From CAWGGS01 sp046704745 (GTDB taxonomy: Bacteria > Desulfobacterota > Desulfobulbia > Desulfobulbales > Desulfocapsaceae), in contig JBJKRL010000040.1 of the NCBI GenBank assembly GCA_046704745.1, positions 15,451-79,450 of the forward strand: 64,000 nt of DNA, read 5' to 3'. Below the pieces are notes generated by a model. The model worked only from the letters and a program-made list of their open reading frames with translations, was not told the origin of the DNA and did not search any database. Each line of letters opens with the position of its first letter. Position 1 is the stretch's first letter. This document shows positions 9,143 to 18,395 of the stretch, one piece after another. The position numbers and the translations under genes are program-made.

Positions 9143-9844
9143 TTACTCCCGGGGGCTGAGGATGATCCTGGCATCAACCACCGCTGCACCGTCGCTATAG
9201 GCAAATACCGGATTCATATCGATCTCCTCAATGCCCGGAGTGGCGTTGACAAAATCGGAAAGTTTTACCAGCATATTCTGCAGGGTTTCCTTGTCCGCCG
9301 CTTCTTTACCCCGATAACCGCCAAGCAGCTTTTTGCCCTGGATCTCCTCCATCATCTGGACGGCATCCAGCTTTTCTATCGGCACTATCCGGAAAGCCAC
9401 ATCTTTCAAGACCTCAACGAATATTCCGCCCAGGCCGAACATCACCACCGGCCCGAAACTTTTATCCTTTATCATACCCATGATGATCTCGGTCCCCACT
9501 CTGGCCATGGGTTGCACCGAAACGCCTTCGATAGCGGCTTTCGGATCATAGGCCCGGCAGGATTTCATGATGGACTCATACGCTTCTTCAACCTCTTTTG
9601 CGCTCTTGAGATTGATCTTCACCCCTCCGGCATCGCTTTTATGGGAAATATCCACTGAGGACACTTTGAGTACCACCGGATATCCCAGTTCCTCGCTTAT
9701 AGAGACTGCCTTTTCTTTAGAGGTCGCCAGCACCGTCTGCGTGCAGGGAATCCCTGCCTCGCTGAGGATCTGTTTGGCTTCGATTTCGGTGAGCACCGTT
9801 CTTTTCTCTTGTTTCGCCCTGCTTAGTATTTGAGCTGTCGTCAT
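9143..9844 (-). CDS. ADP-forming acyl-CoA synthetase, beta-type (ATP-grasp) subunit
   Basis: This 233-residue ATP-grasp protein of the ATP-grasp_5 type has the nucleotide-binding segment YPVVLKVSS and VMFGLGGIFVEVLKDVA, typical of the beta subunit. The ATG at 9844 is chosen because GAGGAAG lies 6 nt before it; an upstream in-frame extension to 9955 has no family similarity. The alpha and beta parts are separate genes here, as in the archaeal-type ACD enzymes, rather than fused as in many bacteria. Confidence 0.87.
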   Translation of the reverse strand: MTTAQILSRAKQEKRTVLTEIEAKQILSEAGIPCTQTVLATSKEKAVSISEELGYPVVLKVSSVDISHKSDAGGVKINLKSAKEVEEAYESIMKSCRAYDPKAAIEGVSVQPMARVGTEIIMGMIKDKSFGPVVMFGLGGIFVEVLKDVAFRIVPIEKLDAVQMMEEIQGKKLLGGYRGKEAADKETLQNMLVKLSDFVNATPGIEEIDMNPVFAYSDGAAVVDARIILSPRE

Positions 9845-9964
9845 CGCTCTTCCTCTCATGATGATAGTAGTGTCCGCCGTTTTCTGCCCCCAGCCCAGCA
9901 GATATTCATGCAGCTTTCCTGGGGGAATACAAAAACCGGCAGGACCAAACAACACGGCTTTCTT

Positions 9965-10732
9965 TCAGGCTGCGGTCAACCCTCCATCCACATAAATCGT
10001 CTGTCCGGTAACAAAGCTTGCGGCTTGAGACGCCATAAAGATAACCGCCCCCACCATATCTTCGGGCATGCCGATCCTGCCCATGGGTACGGCCTTGGCA
10101 TATTTGGCAGCCAGTTCCGGATTCTCTGCAATGTGTTTTGTTCCTGGCGTAATGACCAGCGCCGGCCCCAGCGCATTGACACGAATTCCAAATGGTGCCC
10201 ATTCCAGCGCCAGGGCCTTGGTAATGAGCTCCACCGCTCCTTTGGTTGCACAGTAGCCGGTATTGCCGCCGGTATACCCGCGGATACCGCGGACCGATGA
10301 GAGATTGACAATGGCTCCGCCCTTTTGCTCTTTCATGATCTTTCCTGCCGCCTTGCACGCTATCATCGTGCCCTTGACATTGACGGAGAAGATTTTATCC
10401 CAATCTTCCATGGGATATTCAAAGGCATCCCGCTTGATGTTCATACCCATGGCGTTGACCAGGATGTCGACACGGCCGTATTTTGCCACCACGGCGTCGA
10501 ACAGCTTTTGCATGCTGGCCTCATCGGTGACATCCGAAGAAATAGCGATGGCCTCTCTCCCTGACTCCTTACTGATCTTGGCGGCCGCTTTATCGATCGC
10601 CGCTTGGTTTCTCGACGATACCACCACCGTGGCGCCATGAACGGCAAGCCCAAGTGCCAAAGCTTCACCGATGCCCCCTGCACCACCCGTTACAACGGCT
10701 ATCTTCCCGTCTAGATTGAAAATATCTTTCAT
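9965..10732 (-). CDS. SDR-family NAD(P)-dependent oxidoreductase
   Basis: This 255-residue classical short-chain dehydrogenase has the cofactor motif TGGAGGIGEAL (~residues 16-26) and an active-site YCATK. The C-terminus has the usual DGG motif. AGGAG precedes the ATG. It lies 120 bp upstream of the acyl-CoA synthetase genes on the same strand. Two roles fit the context: oxidation of a 3-hydroxyacyl intermediate, or reduction of an aromatic triol (phloroglucinol reductase is also an SDR, as far as I recall). Sequence alone does not decide between them. Confidence 0.88.
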   Translation of the reverse strand: MKDIFNLDGKIAVVTGGAGGIGEALALGLAVHGATVVVSSRNQAAIDKAAAKISKESGREAIAISSDVTDEASMQKLFDAVVAKYGRVDILVNAMGMNIKRDAFEYPMEDWDKIFSVNVKGTMIACKAAGKIMKEQKGGAIVNLSSVRGIRGYTGGNTGYCATKGAVELITKALALEWAPFGIRVNALGPALVITPGTKHIAENPELAAKYAKAVPMGRIGMPEDMVGAVIFMASQAASFVTGQTIYVDGGLTAA

Positions 10733-10778
10733 GTCTACTCTCCTGAAATGTATGTCGATTTGTTAAACCTGCGATTCG

Positions 10779-11000
10779 TTTACCACTGAAGCTCAGCTTT
10801 GTCCGTAAAGAGGGATTGTGGCCACCTTTTCCACGGGTGTCTGTGCCCTGGATGGATACAGTGGAGCCCCCATGGACGGGTTTATACCACAAGGGCATAA
10901 GTTTCGTACGAGCAGGAAAGCTGCTCAACTCAGCTTTATGGCGTCCCGTGACAGGGGTGGCTATGACCCCGTCGTTTTTTCCTGAATTTCAATGGTAATC
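10779..11000 (+). repeat. Fold-back repeat family 2, copy a
   Basis: About 222 bp with imperfect terminal inverted repeats (TTTACCACTGAA at the left, TTTCAATGGTAATC at the right) and inner complementary arms. A stretch of about 70 bp inside is identical, in inverted orientation, to copy c at 32645. No coding frame is plausible. It sits between the SDR gene and the cupin gene inside a minus-strand operon. Confidence 0.75.
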
Positions 11001-11045
11001 AGAAATCACGATATTCTGCACAACATATTTCATGTAATTTTCTAG

Positions 11046-11375
11046 CTACGGAGTGATAATAAAAACGAGAACCTCTGCAGGTTTGCCTCCGTTGATTACC
11101 ATATCCCGCTCTTCGCCGGGTGCTATATAGATAAGATCCCCTTTTTCCAGCACATGCTTCTCATTGGGACCGGAAACGGTAATGGATCCTTCAACGACGA
11201 AATAGACCCTCTCCTTAGGCGAAGAACTCAGCTCCGCGCCACCATTGGGTTGAAAATAGGAATAGCAGACCGTTGTCCGTTTCGATTGGGCCTCGGTGAT
11301 TTTCTGCAGGCCGAACACTCCAAAGTGTTTGGCGGCGTCATACTCCACGCCTTTGGTATCCTTGACACTGATCAT
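11046..11375 (-). CDS. Small single-domain cupin protein
   Basis: This 109-residue protein has a conserved cupin barrel: the segment around GGAELSSSPKERVYFVVEGS followed by LEKGDLIYIAPGEERDMV. The usual metal-binding His residues of motif 1 are missing (AELSSSPKE in place of HxH), so it may bind a ligand rather than act as a metalloenzyme. It lies between transhydroxylase pair B and the SDR gene on the same strand. Small cupins are common as helper or sensor proteins in aromatic catabolic operons; the function here is unknown. Confidence 0.75.
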   Translation of the reverse strand: MISVKDTKGVEYDAAKHFGVFGLQKITEAQSKRTTVCYSYFQPNGGAELSSSPKERVYFVVEGSITVSGPNEKHVLEKGDLIYIAPGEERDMVINGGKPAEVLVFIITP

Positions 11376-11401
11376 TGTTTGCCTCTCTTATTTCTCTTTC
11401 T

Positions 11402-11565
11402 GATTACCCATGAACCTCAGCCACATCAGTCATAAGGGGTTGGACTACCTGTTTCTCGGGTGTCTGAGGACTGAACGGCCACAGTGGGGCTCCCATGGAC
11501 GGGATTATAGCGTCCCGTGAAACAGGTGGTTCCAGCCCCTAATTAAAGGCTGAGTGGTGTTATTA
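11402..11565 (+). repeat. Fold-back repeat family 2, copy b (short form)
   Basis: It begins with GATTACC and shares the central block CCCATGGACGGG ... TCCCGTGA with copies a and c, but lacks their ~60 bp internal insertion. The right end is degenerate. It lies between the cupin gene and the small-subunit gene of pair B. The right boundary is approximate. Confidence 0.6.
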
Positions 11566-11640
11566 ATTAAATTTTTCTTTGACAAAACAGGAATTCCCAA
11601 ACGCTTATGTCAATATAAAAATCCCTGCTTCCTCGTAGTG

Positions 11641-12477
11641 TTATCTGGGTGAAAGGACGATCTCTCCGAGATTGATGTCGCGTGCAGTCACTACTTCCAG
11701 TCGTTCTTCCTTATACCCATCAGCTTTTACTGTCAGGGTATATGGCTCGTTTTTTGCTAAGCCTTCAAATTCGAAATCGCCGAAGATATCGGTGGTGGTT
11801 TTTATCCCTGCCCCGCCGCCGCTCAGCTCCACCTCAACATTTTTGGCGCACTCTCCCCTGTTGTTGCCGAAAACCACCTCGCCGGCGATAAAGCGTTTGG
11901 GAATGCCGTGGTACATAACCTGTGGTTTTGTCCGGTATTCCGGTTGCAATTCCTCACCAGGCATTGTCTTGGCAAGAGCTGCAATTTCACTCTTCGGATC
12001 GTCGAGATCGCCAAAAACCAAGGCGCCGGTCGGGCAGGATTCCACACACCTGGGCATCGTCTCTCCCTCGTCCAGGCGATGGGCGCAGAGAGTACATTTC
12101 TGCGGTATCTCAAGGGCATCGTTCCAGTAGATTCTGCGATACGGGCAGGCGTCTACAATTTCCTTCTGGCCTCTGGCCTTTTCAGGATTGATGATGACAA
12201 TGCCGTCCTCGCGTCTGTACACGGCTCCCCCTGAAGCGGCATCCATGCAGGGAGCATCCTGGCAGTGAAGACAGGGAAGGGGAACGTAGTCTACCTTGGG
12301 CTTTGGATAGTACCCGCGCTCCACCTCCCGGATCTGCATCCAGAACTGCCCGTTCAAGGGCTGGGCTGCGGAATAACCGGGAAAATCATTGCCGTAATAT
12401 TCATCGCGGCAGGCTAAAAAACAGTTATAGCAACCGCTGCATTTTTTGACATCTATGAATATGGAGTATCGTGACAC
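11641..12477 (-). CDS. Transhydroxylase-type [4Fe-4S] small subunit, pair B
   Basis: The 278 residues contain several ferredoxin-type Cys motifs: CSGCYNCFLAC near the N-terminus, PCLHCQDAPCM, a reduced central motif (VDACPYRRI), and CTLCAHRL / CVESCPTGA. This fits three [4Fe-4S] clusters. The last ~85 residues form an all-beta domain (FGDFEFEGLAKNEPYTLTVKADGY) like the transthyretin-like domain of the Pelobacter transhydroxylase small subunit. It starts 4 nt after the large-subunit stop. The segment around the second domain has fewer Cys than pair C, so cluster number should be checked. Confidence 0.9.
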   Translation of the reverse strand: MSRYSIFIDVKKCSGCYNCFLACRDEYYGNDFPGYSAAQPLNGQFWMQIREVERGYYPKPKVDYVPLPCLHCQDAPCMDAASGGAVYRREDGIVIINPEKARGQKEIVDACPYRRIYWNDALEIPQKCTLCAHRLDEGETMPRCVESCPTGALVFGDLDDPKSEIAALAKTMPGEELQPEYRTKPQVMYHGIPKRFIAGEVVFGNNRGECAKNVEVELSGGGAGIKTTTDIFGDFEFEGLAKNEPYTLTVKADGYKEERLEVVTARDINLGEIVLSPR

Positions 12478-12481
12478 GGTA

Positions 12482-14998
12482 TCAGCCCTCCCATTTTTCT
12501 ATTTCGATAAGGCATGAGTTCGGCGTCATGCCCGGTGCGTTCTGTGAAACCATCCGCGATGTGGTGAGCATATTGACACATCCTCCCTTGTCCGGTGAAT
12601 CAGCTCGGCCGGGAATGAGCGGATCGTATTTGGCCGATGACGCATAACTATGGATAATTCCTGGCCGTACCCGTTCGGTCAGGACTGCGACACATAAGAC
12701 CTGAGCTCGGTGGTTGTACAATTTGACGATATCACCTTCTTTAATGCCGCGTACCTTTGCGTCATCGGGATGAATCCGTGCGGGCCACCAGGCATAGCCT
12801 TCCTTTTTGATCCTGTGTACCGGAATATCATCCAACCAGTCGGTGTGTTTGTCGTAATGACAGTGGAAGGTAAACCTGGGATGCGGGGACAGCAGCTGCA
12901 ACGGATATTTCTCAAACATCTCACTGTGGTGACCCTCATAGCTTGGGATATAGCGGGGTGAAACGGGACGCTCCTGGTCGTCCGGGAATTTCGACTTCAG
13001 ACTTTCGGAGACGAATTCGATCTTCCCGCTGTACGTACCAAGCTCGCGGGCTTTTTCCGTAGTGCGCTTCGGGTTGTTCGGATCAGGAGTATCGCATGGC
13101 CGGCCTTCGGCAAACCACCGCAGCGACGGCGTCGATTTGTAATCGTCCGGGATATTGATGATATGATACCCCTTCTCGTTGAACTCCTTCCAGGACACCA
13201 GCTTCGGCAGGTCCGAAGAATCAAAGAAGGCCTTAATCCAGTCCTGTTCACTCCGCCCATCAGTGAACTTCTCCTTCATACCCAAACGATCAGCGAGCAG
13301 CGTAAAGATCTCATAATCGGATTTTGATTCATACAGGGGCTCGATGCACTTTTGTTGGCGAACAACAATACGATAATTGCAACCGCTGCTGGCATGGCAG
13401 GTGTAACCGCCACAAGCCCCCCATTCACCGACATCATCACGTTCGAAATTGCTGCACGCCGGAAGAATGATATCGGCCATCCGAGTTTCGCTGTTAAACC
13501 AGACATCCTGGTTTACCACGAACTCAAGCTTCGGACTCTGGTACATGCGCACCCATTTTGTCGTGTCGCACATTGTACCCATAAAGGAGCCGCCGTAGCG
13601 ATAGAAGAGTCGCACCTCCGAATGCCCTTGCATGGGATAGGTGAAATGTGTGAATTGCTGCTCCAGCGACTGGCCGCAAAAGCCTTCGCCGTACCAGCTG
13701 ACCGGCGGGTTGAGAATGGCTTCGGGCAACGTAAGCCGCCAGAGTCTCTGCTTTGTTTTGTTGACAGGCCGGAATTTTGCAATTTTAGCGGTGGCTACCC
13801 TTCCCTGAAGATCGGCATAGGCGGGAAACCAATGGTTGACCTCGCTGGGAGCACCCATTGTCGTTCCCCAGATGGACCGCCCGGGCTTGCCGAGACCCTG
13901 CATGGCCTGCAGCAGAACCATCATGCGTGCCCATTCCGTACCGTAGGCCTGACGACATGCGCCGCCCTCACCTCCGCGGGCACCTCCTGAGAGAATGGTT
14001 CGCTTTGCCGCCCATTCCCGGGCCAGAGCCCGAATCACACGGGCAGCAACGCCTGATTCTTTTTCCGCCCATTCAGGAGTCTTCGGAGTGCCATCGGTCT
14101 TACCGAGCACATAAAGTTTAAACTCATCAAAGCCAATGGTACGATCCTTGACATACTCTTTATCGTAAATATCCTCGGTGATCCAAACGTGAGCGATAGC
14201 CATGGCCAAGGCTGTATCTGTACCTATACGGGGAGCGATCCATTTTCCCTCCATGACCCCTGCGGTGTAGTTGTGAAACGGATCGATAAACACCATCTTG
14301 ACTCCCTTGTCTTTCAACCATTGGCGCCAGAGCGACGACTCCTGCCCTGTGTAGGTGCCGCGGGTTGAGTCGGGATCATTGGACCAGAGAACGATCATCT
14401 CGGCATTTTTCAAGGCGTCTTCGAGAAGATCGTATTGCTCAGGCATACCGAGACGCCAGTAAAAACCATACGTATGGGTCGCCCCCCAGTGCCATCCTTC
14501 CCAGCTGTCCGGGTTGTCGAGAACAGGCGTGAAATCTAGCAAATTCATGAACCGGGCGAAAGGCCCCATCTTATATCCCACAATTCCCCAATTATGATGA
14601 GAGGAAGTAAGCCCGGTTATGGCGGAACCGCCGTATGTTGTTTTGACCCGGTTTATTTCACCAGCGACAATGGTCAGAGCCTCCTCCCAAGAGATGCGGA
14701 CATAAGGAGATTTCCCCCTGTTTTGTGGATTTCGCTCGCCTTCAGGATCGAAATCTACCCTTTTCATAGGGTATTTAATCCGATCCTCTGAATAAACCCG
14801 CCGACGATCAGCATGAACGTAGGGCGCCACGGCAAATTTTTTCGGAGGTGAGTATTTTTTGCCGCCGGCTTCAATGGTCCATGGCTTAAAATCTCTTCCA
14901 TCCGCTACCAACGGCCGTATCCTCGTTATCTTACCGTCTTTGACGGAAACACTGACAGGTCCGGCATTGGTACAGTTGGTAAAAACTTTCTCACTCAT
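12482..14998 (-). CDS. Transhydroxylase/resorcinol-hydroxylase-family molybdopterin large subunit, pair B
   Basis: This 838-residue bis-MGD molybdenum enzyme has DNPDSWEGWHWGA (Asp164-Ser165), the Mo-ligand/active-site pair of the family, preceded by SSHHNWG (~132-138) where the characterised enzyme has an active-site His. No N-terminal [4Fe-4S] motif or export signal is seen, as expected for this group. It differs from pair C around the His (SHHNWG against GDGHGE) and resembles pair A more, so A and B probably share a reaction different from C: resorcinol or hydroxyhydroquinone hydroxylation/dehydrogenation (RhLS, BtdLS) are candidates. AGGAGG precedes the ATG. Confidence 0.9.
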   Translation of the reverse strand: MSEKVFTNCTNAGPVSVSVKDGKITRIRPLVADGRDFKPWTIEAGGKKYSPPKKFAVAPYVHADRRRVYSEDRIKYPMKRVDFDPEGERNPQNRGKSPYVRISWEEALTIVAGEINRVKTTYGGSAITGLTSSHHNWGIVGYKMGPFARFMNLLDFTPVLDNPDSWEGWHWGATHTYGFYWRLGMPEQYDLLEDALKNAEMIVLWSNDPDSTRGTYTGQESSLWRQWLKDKGVKMVFIDPFHNYTAGVMEGKWIAPRIGTDTALAMAIAHVWITEDIYDKEYVKDRTIGFDEFKLYVLGKTDGTPKTPEWAEKESGVAARVIRALAREWAAKRTILSGGARGGEGGACRQAYGTEWARMMVLLQAMQGLGKPGRSIWGTTMGAPSEVNHWFPAYADLQGRVATAKIAKFRPVNKTKQRLWRLTLPEAILNPPVSWYGEGFCGQSLEQQFTHFTYPMQGHSEVRLFYRYGGSFMGTMCDTTKWVRMYQSPKLEFVVNQDVWFNSETRMADIILPACSNFERDDVGEWGACGGYTCHASSGCNYRIVVRQQKCIEPLYESKSDYEIFTLLADRLGMKEKFTDGRSEQDWIKAFFDSSDLPKLVSWKEFNEKGYHIINIPDDYKSTPSLRWFAEGRPCDTPDPNNPKRTTEKARELGTYSGKIEFVSESLKSKFPDDQERPVSPRYIPSYEGHHSEMFEKYPLQLLSPHPRFTFHCHYDKHTDWLDDIPVHRIKKEGYAWWPARIHPDDAKVRGIKEGDIVKLYNHRAQVLCVAVLTERVRPGIIHSYASSAKYDPLIPGRADSPDKGGCVNMLTTSRMVSQNAPGMTPNSCLIEIEKWEG

Positions 14999-15290
14999 AA
15001 TTTAACCTCCTGGGATTGAGCATGGTGTCGGGAGTCACTAGGTGTGTGAGGTTTCTGTTGGAAAATGTTGAGCACCAACGTTAATTCATGTTTTTTTACA
15101 TACAATACAACTATCATTTCCAAAAATGATTCAGTGAAAGATTATTTGTTCACCCGTCCAACTATTATCGACACAATAGAAATTGTAATGTATTTTTAGA
15201 ATCTTAACTAAATTCAAAGCACAACAATTCATAGGTAGGAACGTGAAATATGTACCATATATCAAAATTTGATGTCGATATATGAAACCA

Positions 15291-15350
15291 TATATGCCAC
15301 TTCAACCCATGGATGTCAAGGGTATTTTACATGCAATTCATTGCATGTTC
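15291..15350 (-). promoter_or_regulatory. Promoter and paired ATTACATGYAAT-type operators ahead of pair B
   Basis: On the minus strand: -35 TTGACA (15319-15314), 17 nt, then CATATA (15296-15291, a weak -10). A core TTACATGCAA palindrome (15327-15336) lies 7 bp upstream of the -35, and a second half-matching site TTGCATGTTC (15341-15350) follows 14 bp further on. The operator position just upstream of -35 equals that at 18151 and 30547. Confidence 0.6.
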
Positions 15351-15681
15351 AAACCCCTGGACACGAATATCTCATACCCCTGTCAGGTCTATCGGAATAG
15401 ACGAGCTGCTCGAAAACAAATGATATCTTGTTTACTACTCGATTAAATGATTGACGGAACTTCTCGATTTTATGGCTGCCTACGAAAGTTGACAGAATAT
15501 GAAATGCTATTTGATTGAATGAGCCATGAAAATTCTGTCATAGAAAGATAACTAGGGGAGGCGTCGGTTGAGAAGCTACCTGCCTTTTGTGTTTTTATCA
15601 CAAAGAGTTGTTCCTCCTGGATGAGGAATCTTCCCGAATTTTTTCTCTCGGGGAGGGTATCGCTTTTCCCTGTAATTCTCA

Positions 15682-15730
15682 TCCGGATTTCTCATCAGTT
15701 CAGGCGGTGTCAGGTTCGAAGATTTTTGCA
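15682..15730 (+). repeat. Partial copy of repeat family 3
   Basis: The blocks CCGGATTTCTCATCAG and TCAGGTTCGAAG-TTTTTG occur in the same order as at 63769-63812, the left end of the 225-bp inverted-repeat element at the right edge of the window. The right arm is not seen here, so it is probably a remnant. Confidence 0.5.
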
Positions 15731-15800
15731 ATGAAGTTGCCTGGACATCCTGGTTAACCAGTACGGACCGATTTCTCAGCATGCCAGAGGAAGCGGAACC

Positions 15801-16328
15801 TTATTTGTTGTCCGCAGAAATCGTAGGAACCACCATAACAGCGGTTTTTGCATTCTTTAAAACCGATTTAATGGTAGTTCCCACAGAAGTCGGAGTAAAA
15901 AGGCTCTCGCGCGCTCCGAGAACGATCAAGTCACATTCATTTTCCTTGGCATTGGCGATAATCTCATCTACGACATCACCTTCGCTGATGATAATCTCAC
16001 GGGATTGGAAGCTGCATTCCGTTTCGTCTATACCTACCTGTGTGCAGAAATTTCTTATATTCTCACGAACTTGCTCATTTGTCGTAATTTTCCCGGTAAG
16101 CGATCGACGCACATTCTCAAGCTGAGTGTGGACAATATCCTCCCATTTGTGCCGGCCGAGAAGATTCTTTAATCTTCCCTCGACACTCTCAGGCAGGCTT
16201 TCTATCACATGCAACAAATAGACGGTAGCCTGGAATCTTGTTCCCAGGGCCAAAGTGTACTCCAATGCCTGCTGGCAGTTCGGCGTCAAGTCGGTTGCAA
16301 AGAGTATGGATTGAATCGGTTTCAGCAT
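15801..16328 (-). CDS. Universal stress protein (UspA family)
   Basis: The 175 residues contain one Usp domain: ILFATDLTPNCQQALEY at the start, a central LHVIES strand, and a C-terminal LIVLGARESLFTPTSVGTTIKSVL corresponding to the ATP-binding G-2x-G-9x-G(S/T) region. The first G of that motif is followed by ARES, so ATP binding is plausible but not certain. It is slightly longer than usual (~140-150) because of an insertion around residues 50-90. It is a single gene on the minus strand between the pair B promoter and a repeat cluster. Confidence 0.85.
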   Translation of the reverse strand: MLKPIQSILFATDLTPNCQQALEYTLALGTRFQATVYLLHVIESLPESVEGRLKNLLGRHKWEDIVHTQLENVRRSLTGKITTNEQVRENIRNFCTQVGIDETECSFQSREIIISEGDVVDEIIANAKENECDLIVLGARESLFTPTSVGTTIKSVLKNAKTAVMVVPTISADNK

Positions 16329-16780
16329 TCTTCATCTCCTTCAATTAATTTATTGAGTCCCACAAAAGTCAATATTGCAGGGTTCAGACAGGGTTTTAAG
16401 CGTATTTATAAAACTTTAAACGTTTTCACAAATAATGCAATATATAATGTAATATCTAATGCAACACAGAAATTACACCTGTTCACCAACCCCCTCCTTC
16501 TTTTGCAATATAGATACATATATTTGTAATTATTATATTTTAATAAATTCTAAAACGTATTTCCTACAATACCTAGTGCCAGAGGATACTAATCTGCCCT
16601 TATTTTGCATACAAAAATTTGCTTGACACTATCTTGTTTAGATGCAAATATTCTGTTCCAATTAATGAAATTTTATTTTATCATATAAAATTTAGAGCTC
16701 TGTGCAAGGAACGGATACAGGCAACAATTTGTTGTAAGAATCTGTTATTAAATTACATTAATCGCGTAACAGTGTTATCT

Positions 16781-16957
16781 AGTTTCCATTCCGAAACGAG
16801 GGATTTCGGAGTCTTCGCTTACCTCTTCTAAATCTAGACGCACGAAGAATTTTACCGCAGGCAAATAATTGATATCGGAGTGTTCGCTTACCTCCGAGGA
16901 TAAAATTTTGAGTGCAACGATGAGTTAGGTAAAAAGCGCCGTTTTCGGATGAAAACT
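16781..16957 (+). mobile_element. MITE-like repeat family 1, copy 1
   Basis: 177 bp beginning AGTTTCCATTCCGAAACGAG and ending GTTTTCGGATGAAAACT, i.e. imperfect terminal inverted repeats of ~17-20 bp. It is flanked on both sides by ATCT (16777-16780 and 16958-16961). It shares most of its interior with the copies at 22353 and 23169. It has no open frame of its own, so any transposition would need a transposase from elsewhere. Confidence 0.75.
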
Positions 16958-16961
16958 ATCT

Positions 16962-17106
16962 AGTTTCCATCCGAAAACTAGGGATTTGGTTCGAGATTGA
17001 GGCCTGCTTAAATTTTTTACCGAAGGTATATAATTGATATTTCGAGGATAAAAGATTTGAGCATAACGAAGATATCGGGACAAATAACAGTTTTCGGACG
17101 GGAACT
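16962..17106 (+). mobile_element. MITE-like repeat family 1, copy 1b (diverged, shortened)
   Basis: 145 bp beginning AGTTTCCATCCGAAAAC and ending GTTTTCGGACGGGAACT, directly after copy 1 and again followed by ATCT (17107-17110). The interior is diverged and shorter. The three ATCT words suggest insertion of one copy next to the other, or tandem duplication of the element with its target site. Confidence 0.65.
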
Positions 17107-17299
17107 ATCTAGGAAGAGGATCACGCCTAGTTCCTTATACCAGGAAAAAAGCATACAGCATCCACAATACCGCTGTTGATTGGCAGTATGTGCCTAGCAC
17201 CTTTTTCAACTGTTGCCTATATATGCCCCCAACGCGGTCAATGAACTTCCACTAACCAGATCCCAACCGCCTCCCAACTAAACGAGATGATGAAACAAT

Positions 17300-18058
17300 A
17301 TGTCTAACAACAGTACGTCGGCTGAAAAAGCACTCAATATTCTTCTGGCTTTTACACCACATAACAATGAGATGGGTACCACTGAGCTCAGTTCGAAACT
17401 CGGGTTGAATAAATCAACCACCAGCAGATTGATCAAACTGCTGGTGGCAACCAAATTTCTCCAACAAAATCCATTAACTCGAAAATACATGCTCGGTAAG
17501 TCCGCCCTAATGATCGGTTATGCCACTACAAGATCAATGGATTCCCGTCTGATAGCCATCGCTCAACCCTGCCTCGCTGAACTTTCACAGCAGACGGGAG
17601 AAAGCGTTGCTCTGGAGATGCTGAATGGAACAAATATCGTGCTTGCACTCCATGTTGAAGGTCCGAGCCATATCCGTTTCAACTTTCAGCTGGGAGAACG
17701 GGTTCCTATAAACGTTGCCGCAGGGGCAAAGGCAATCCTCTCCTACAGCGATAAAGATCTTGTTGATATTTTTATGAAGAAGGATTTTCATCGTTTCACG
17801 GACCGTACACTTGTCTCAAAAAAACGGTACCGCGATCTCTTGGGTGAGATCCGCCAGACAGGTATTGCCTATGATTATGGAGAACGTTACCAGGATGCCA
17901 ATGCTATGGCTGTTCCGATTCTCAACCACGATAACCAGGCAAAAGCCGCTGTAGTCATTGCCGGCCCGGCCTTCCGCTTCACCGACCAATTCTTAAAATC
18001 CGTCCTCACTCCCCTCAAAAAGGCTGCTGATAAGATAGCAAAATCCCTTTTTTTCTAA
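17300..18058 (+). CDS. IclR-family transcriptional regulator
   Basis: The 252 residues have an N-terminal winged helix-turn-helix (~1-65; TELSSKLGLNKSTTSRLIKLL) and a C-terminal effector-binding domain (~80-250; GESVALEMLNG, INVAAGAKAILSY, GIAYDYGERYQDANAMAVPI). IclR proteins often control aromatic degradation and respond to phenolic or keto-acid ligands. It lies 337 bp upstream of, and codirectional with, TRAP transporter 1, so that transporter is the first candidate target. Confidence 0.92.
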   Translation: MSNNSTSAEKALNILLAFTPHNNEMGTTELSSKLGLNKSTTSRLIKLLVATKFLQQNPLTRKYMLGKSALMIGYATTRSMDSRLIAIAQPCLAELSQQTGESVALEMLNGTNIVLALHVEGPSHIRFNFQLGERVPINVAAGAKAILSYSDKDLVDIFMKKDFHRFTDRTLVSKKRYRDLLGEIRQTGIAYDYGERYQDANAMAVPILNHDNQAKAAVVIAGPAFRFTDQFLKSVLTPLKKAADKIAKSLFF

Positions 18059-18395
18059 TTCAATAAAACGTTTTTTCATCGGAAAATAACAATAACAAAT
18101 ACCGGCTTATTTTGTGCATATGTCTCTTTGCAGGTACAATACATCATATATTTCATGTAAAATGTCTTGACTTGTACAGACGTCGTTGTATCATTAGTTT
18201 CTAATAGCGGCATTGAGTTTCACTATGTAATACAAATGACCGCCATCGTCAGGATGGGGACCAAACTGTCTCCCCGCCCCTGATGAACAGAAAAGAGGCG
18301 TTATGATGCCCTTCGGTTTGACCTCTCTGTTCTTAATGAGGAGGGACAGGAAGACCATTCCGAAAAGAGTAAAACAACCGCAGATGGAGGGGTGA
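18059..18395 (+). other. Intergenic leader of TRAP operon 1
   Basis: No gene is seen. It holds the promoter/operator described at 18151-18194 and a ~195-nt leader containing a GC-rich inverted segment around 18250-18290. Confidence 0.5.
18151..18194 (+). promoter_or_regulatory. Promoter with ATTACATGYAAT-type operator for TRAP operon 1
   Basis: Operator TTTCATGTAAAA (18151-18162), then -35 TTGACT (18167-18172), 16 nt, -10 TATCAT (18189-18194). The start region TGTATCATTAGTTTC is almost identical to that of the cyclase operon promoter at 30588, and the operator-to--35 distance is also the same within 1 bp. Confidence 0.7.

Larger units (their letters stand above)
14999..15800. other. Intergenic region: leader of pair B plus repeat remnant
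   Basis: No convincing gene is present. The left part is a ~280-nt leader of the pair B transcript, AT-rich, with a perfect 13-bp palindrome ATCAAAATTTGAT at 15261-15273. The promoter and operators are at 15291-15350. At 15682-15730 lies a partial copy of repeat family 3 (see 63763). Short frames in 15470-15782 show no recognisable protein. Confidence 0.6.
16329..17299. other. Intergenic region with tandem mobile repeats
   Basis: No gene is recognised. 16330-16780 is AT-rich and holds the presumed UspA promoter. 16781-17106 is occupied by two adjacent copies of repeat family 1. 17107-17299 is the leader of the IclR-family gene. Confidence 0.6.

Noticed and set aside
9107..9658. 183-codon plus-strand frame
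   Set aside because: Antisense to the ATP-grasp subunit gene; no family similarity.
14999..15285. Molybdenum cofactor (Moco) riboswitch in the pair B leader
   Set aside because: The leader is AT-rich and I could not find the conserved GC-rich core of that RNA; a covariance search would be decisive.
16781..17106. Tandem repeats as a CRISPR or satellite array
   Set aside because: Units are ~145-177 bp with terminal inverted repeats and appear singly elsewhere, which fits a MITE.
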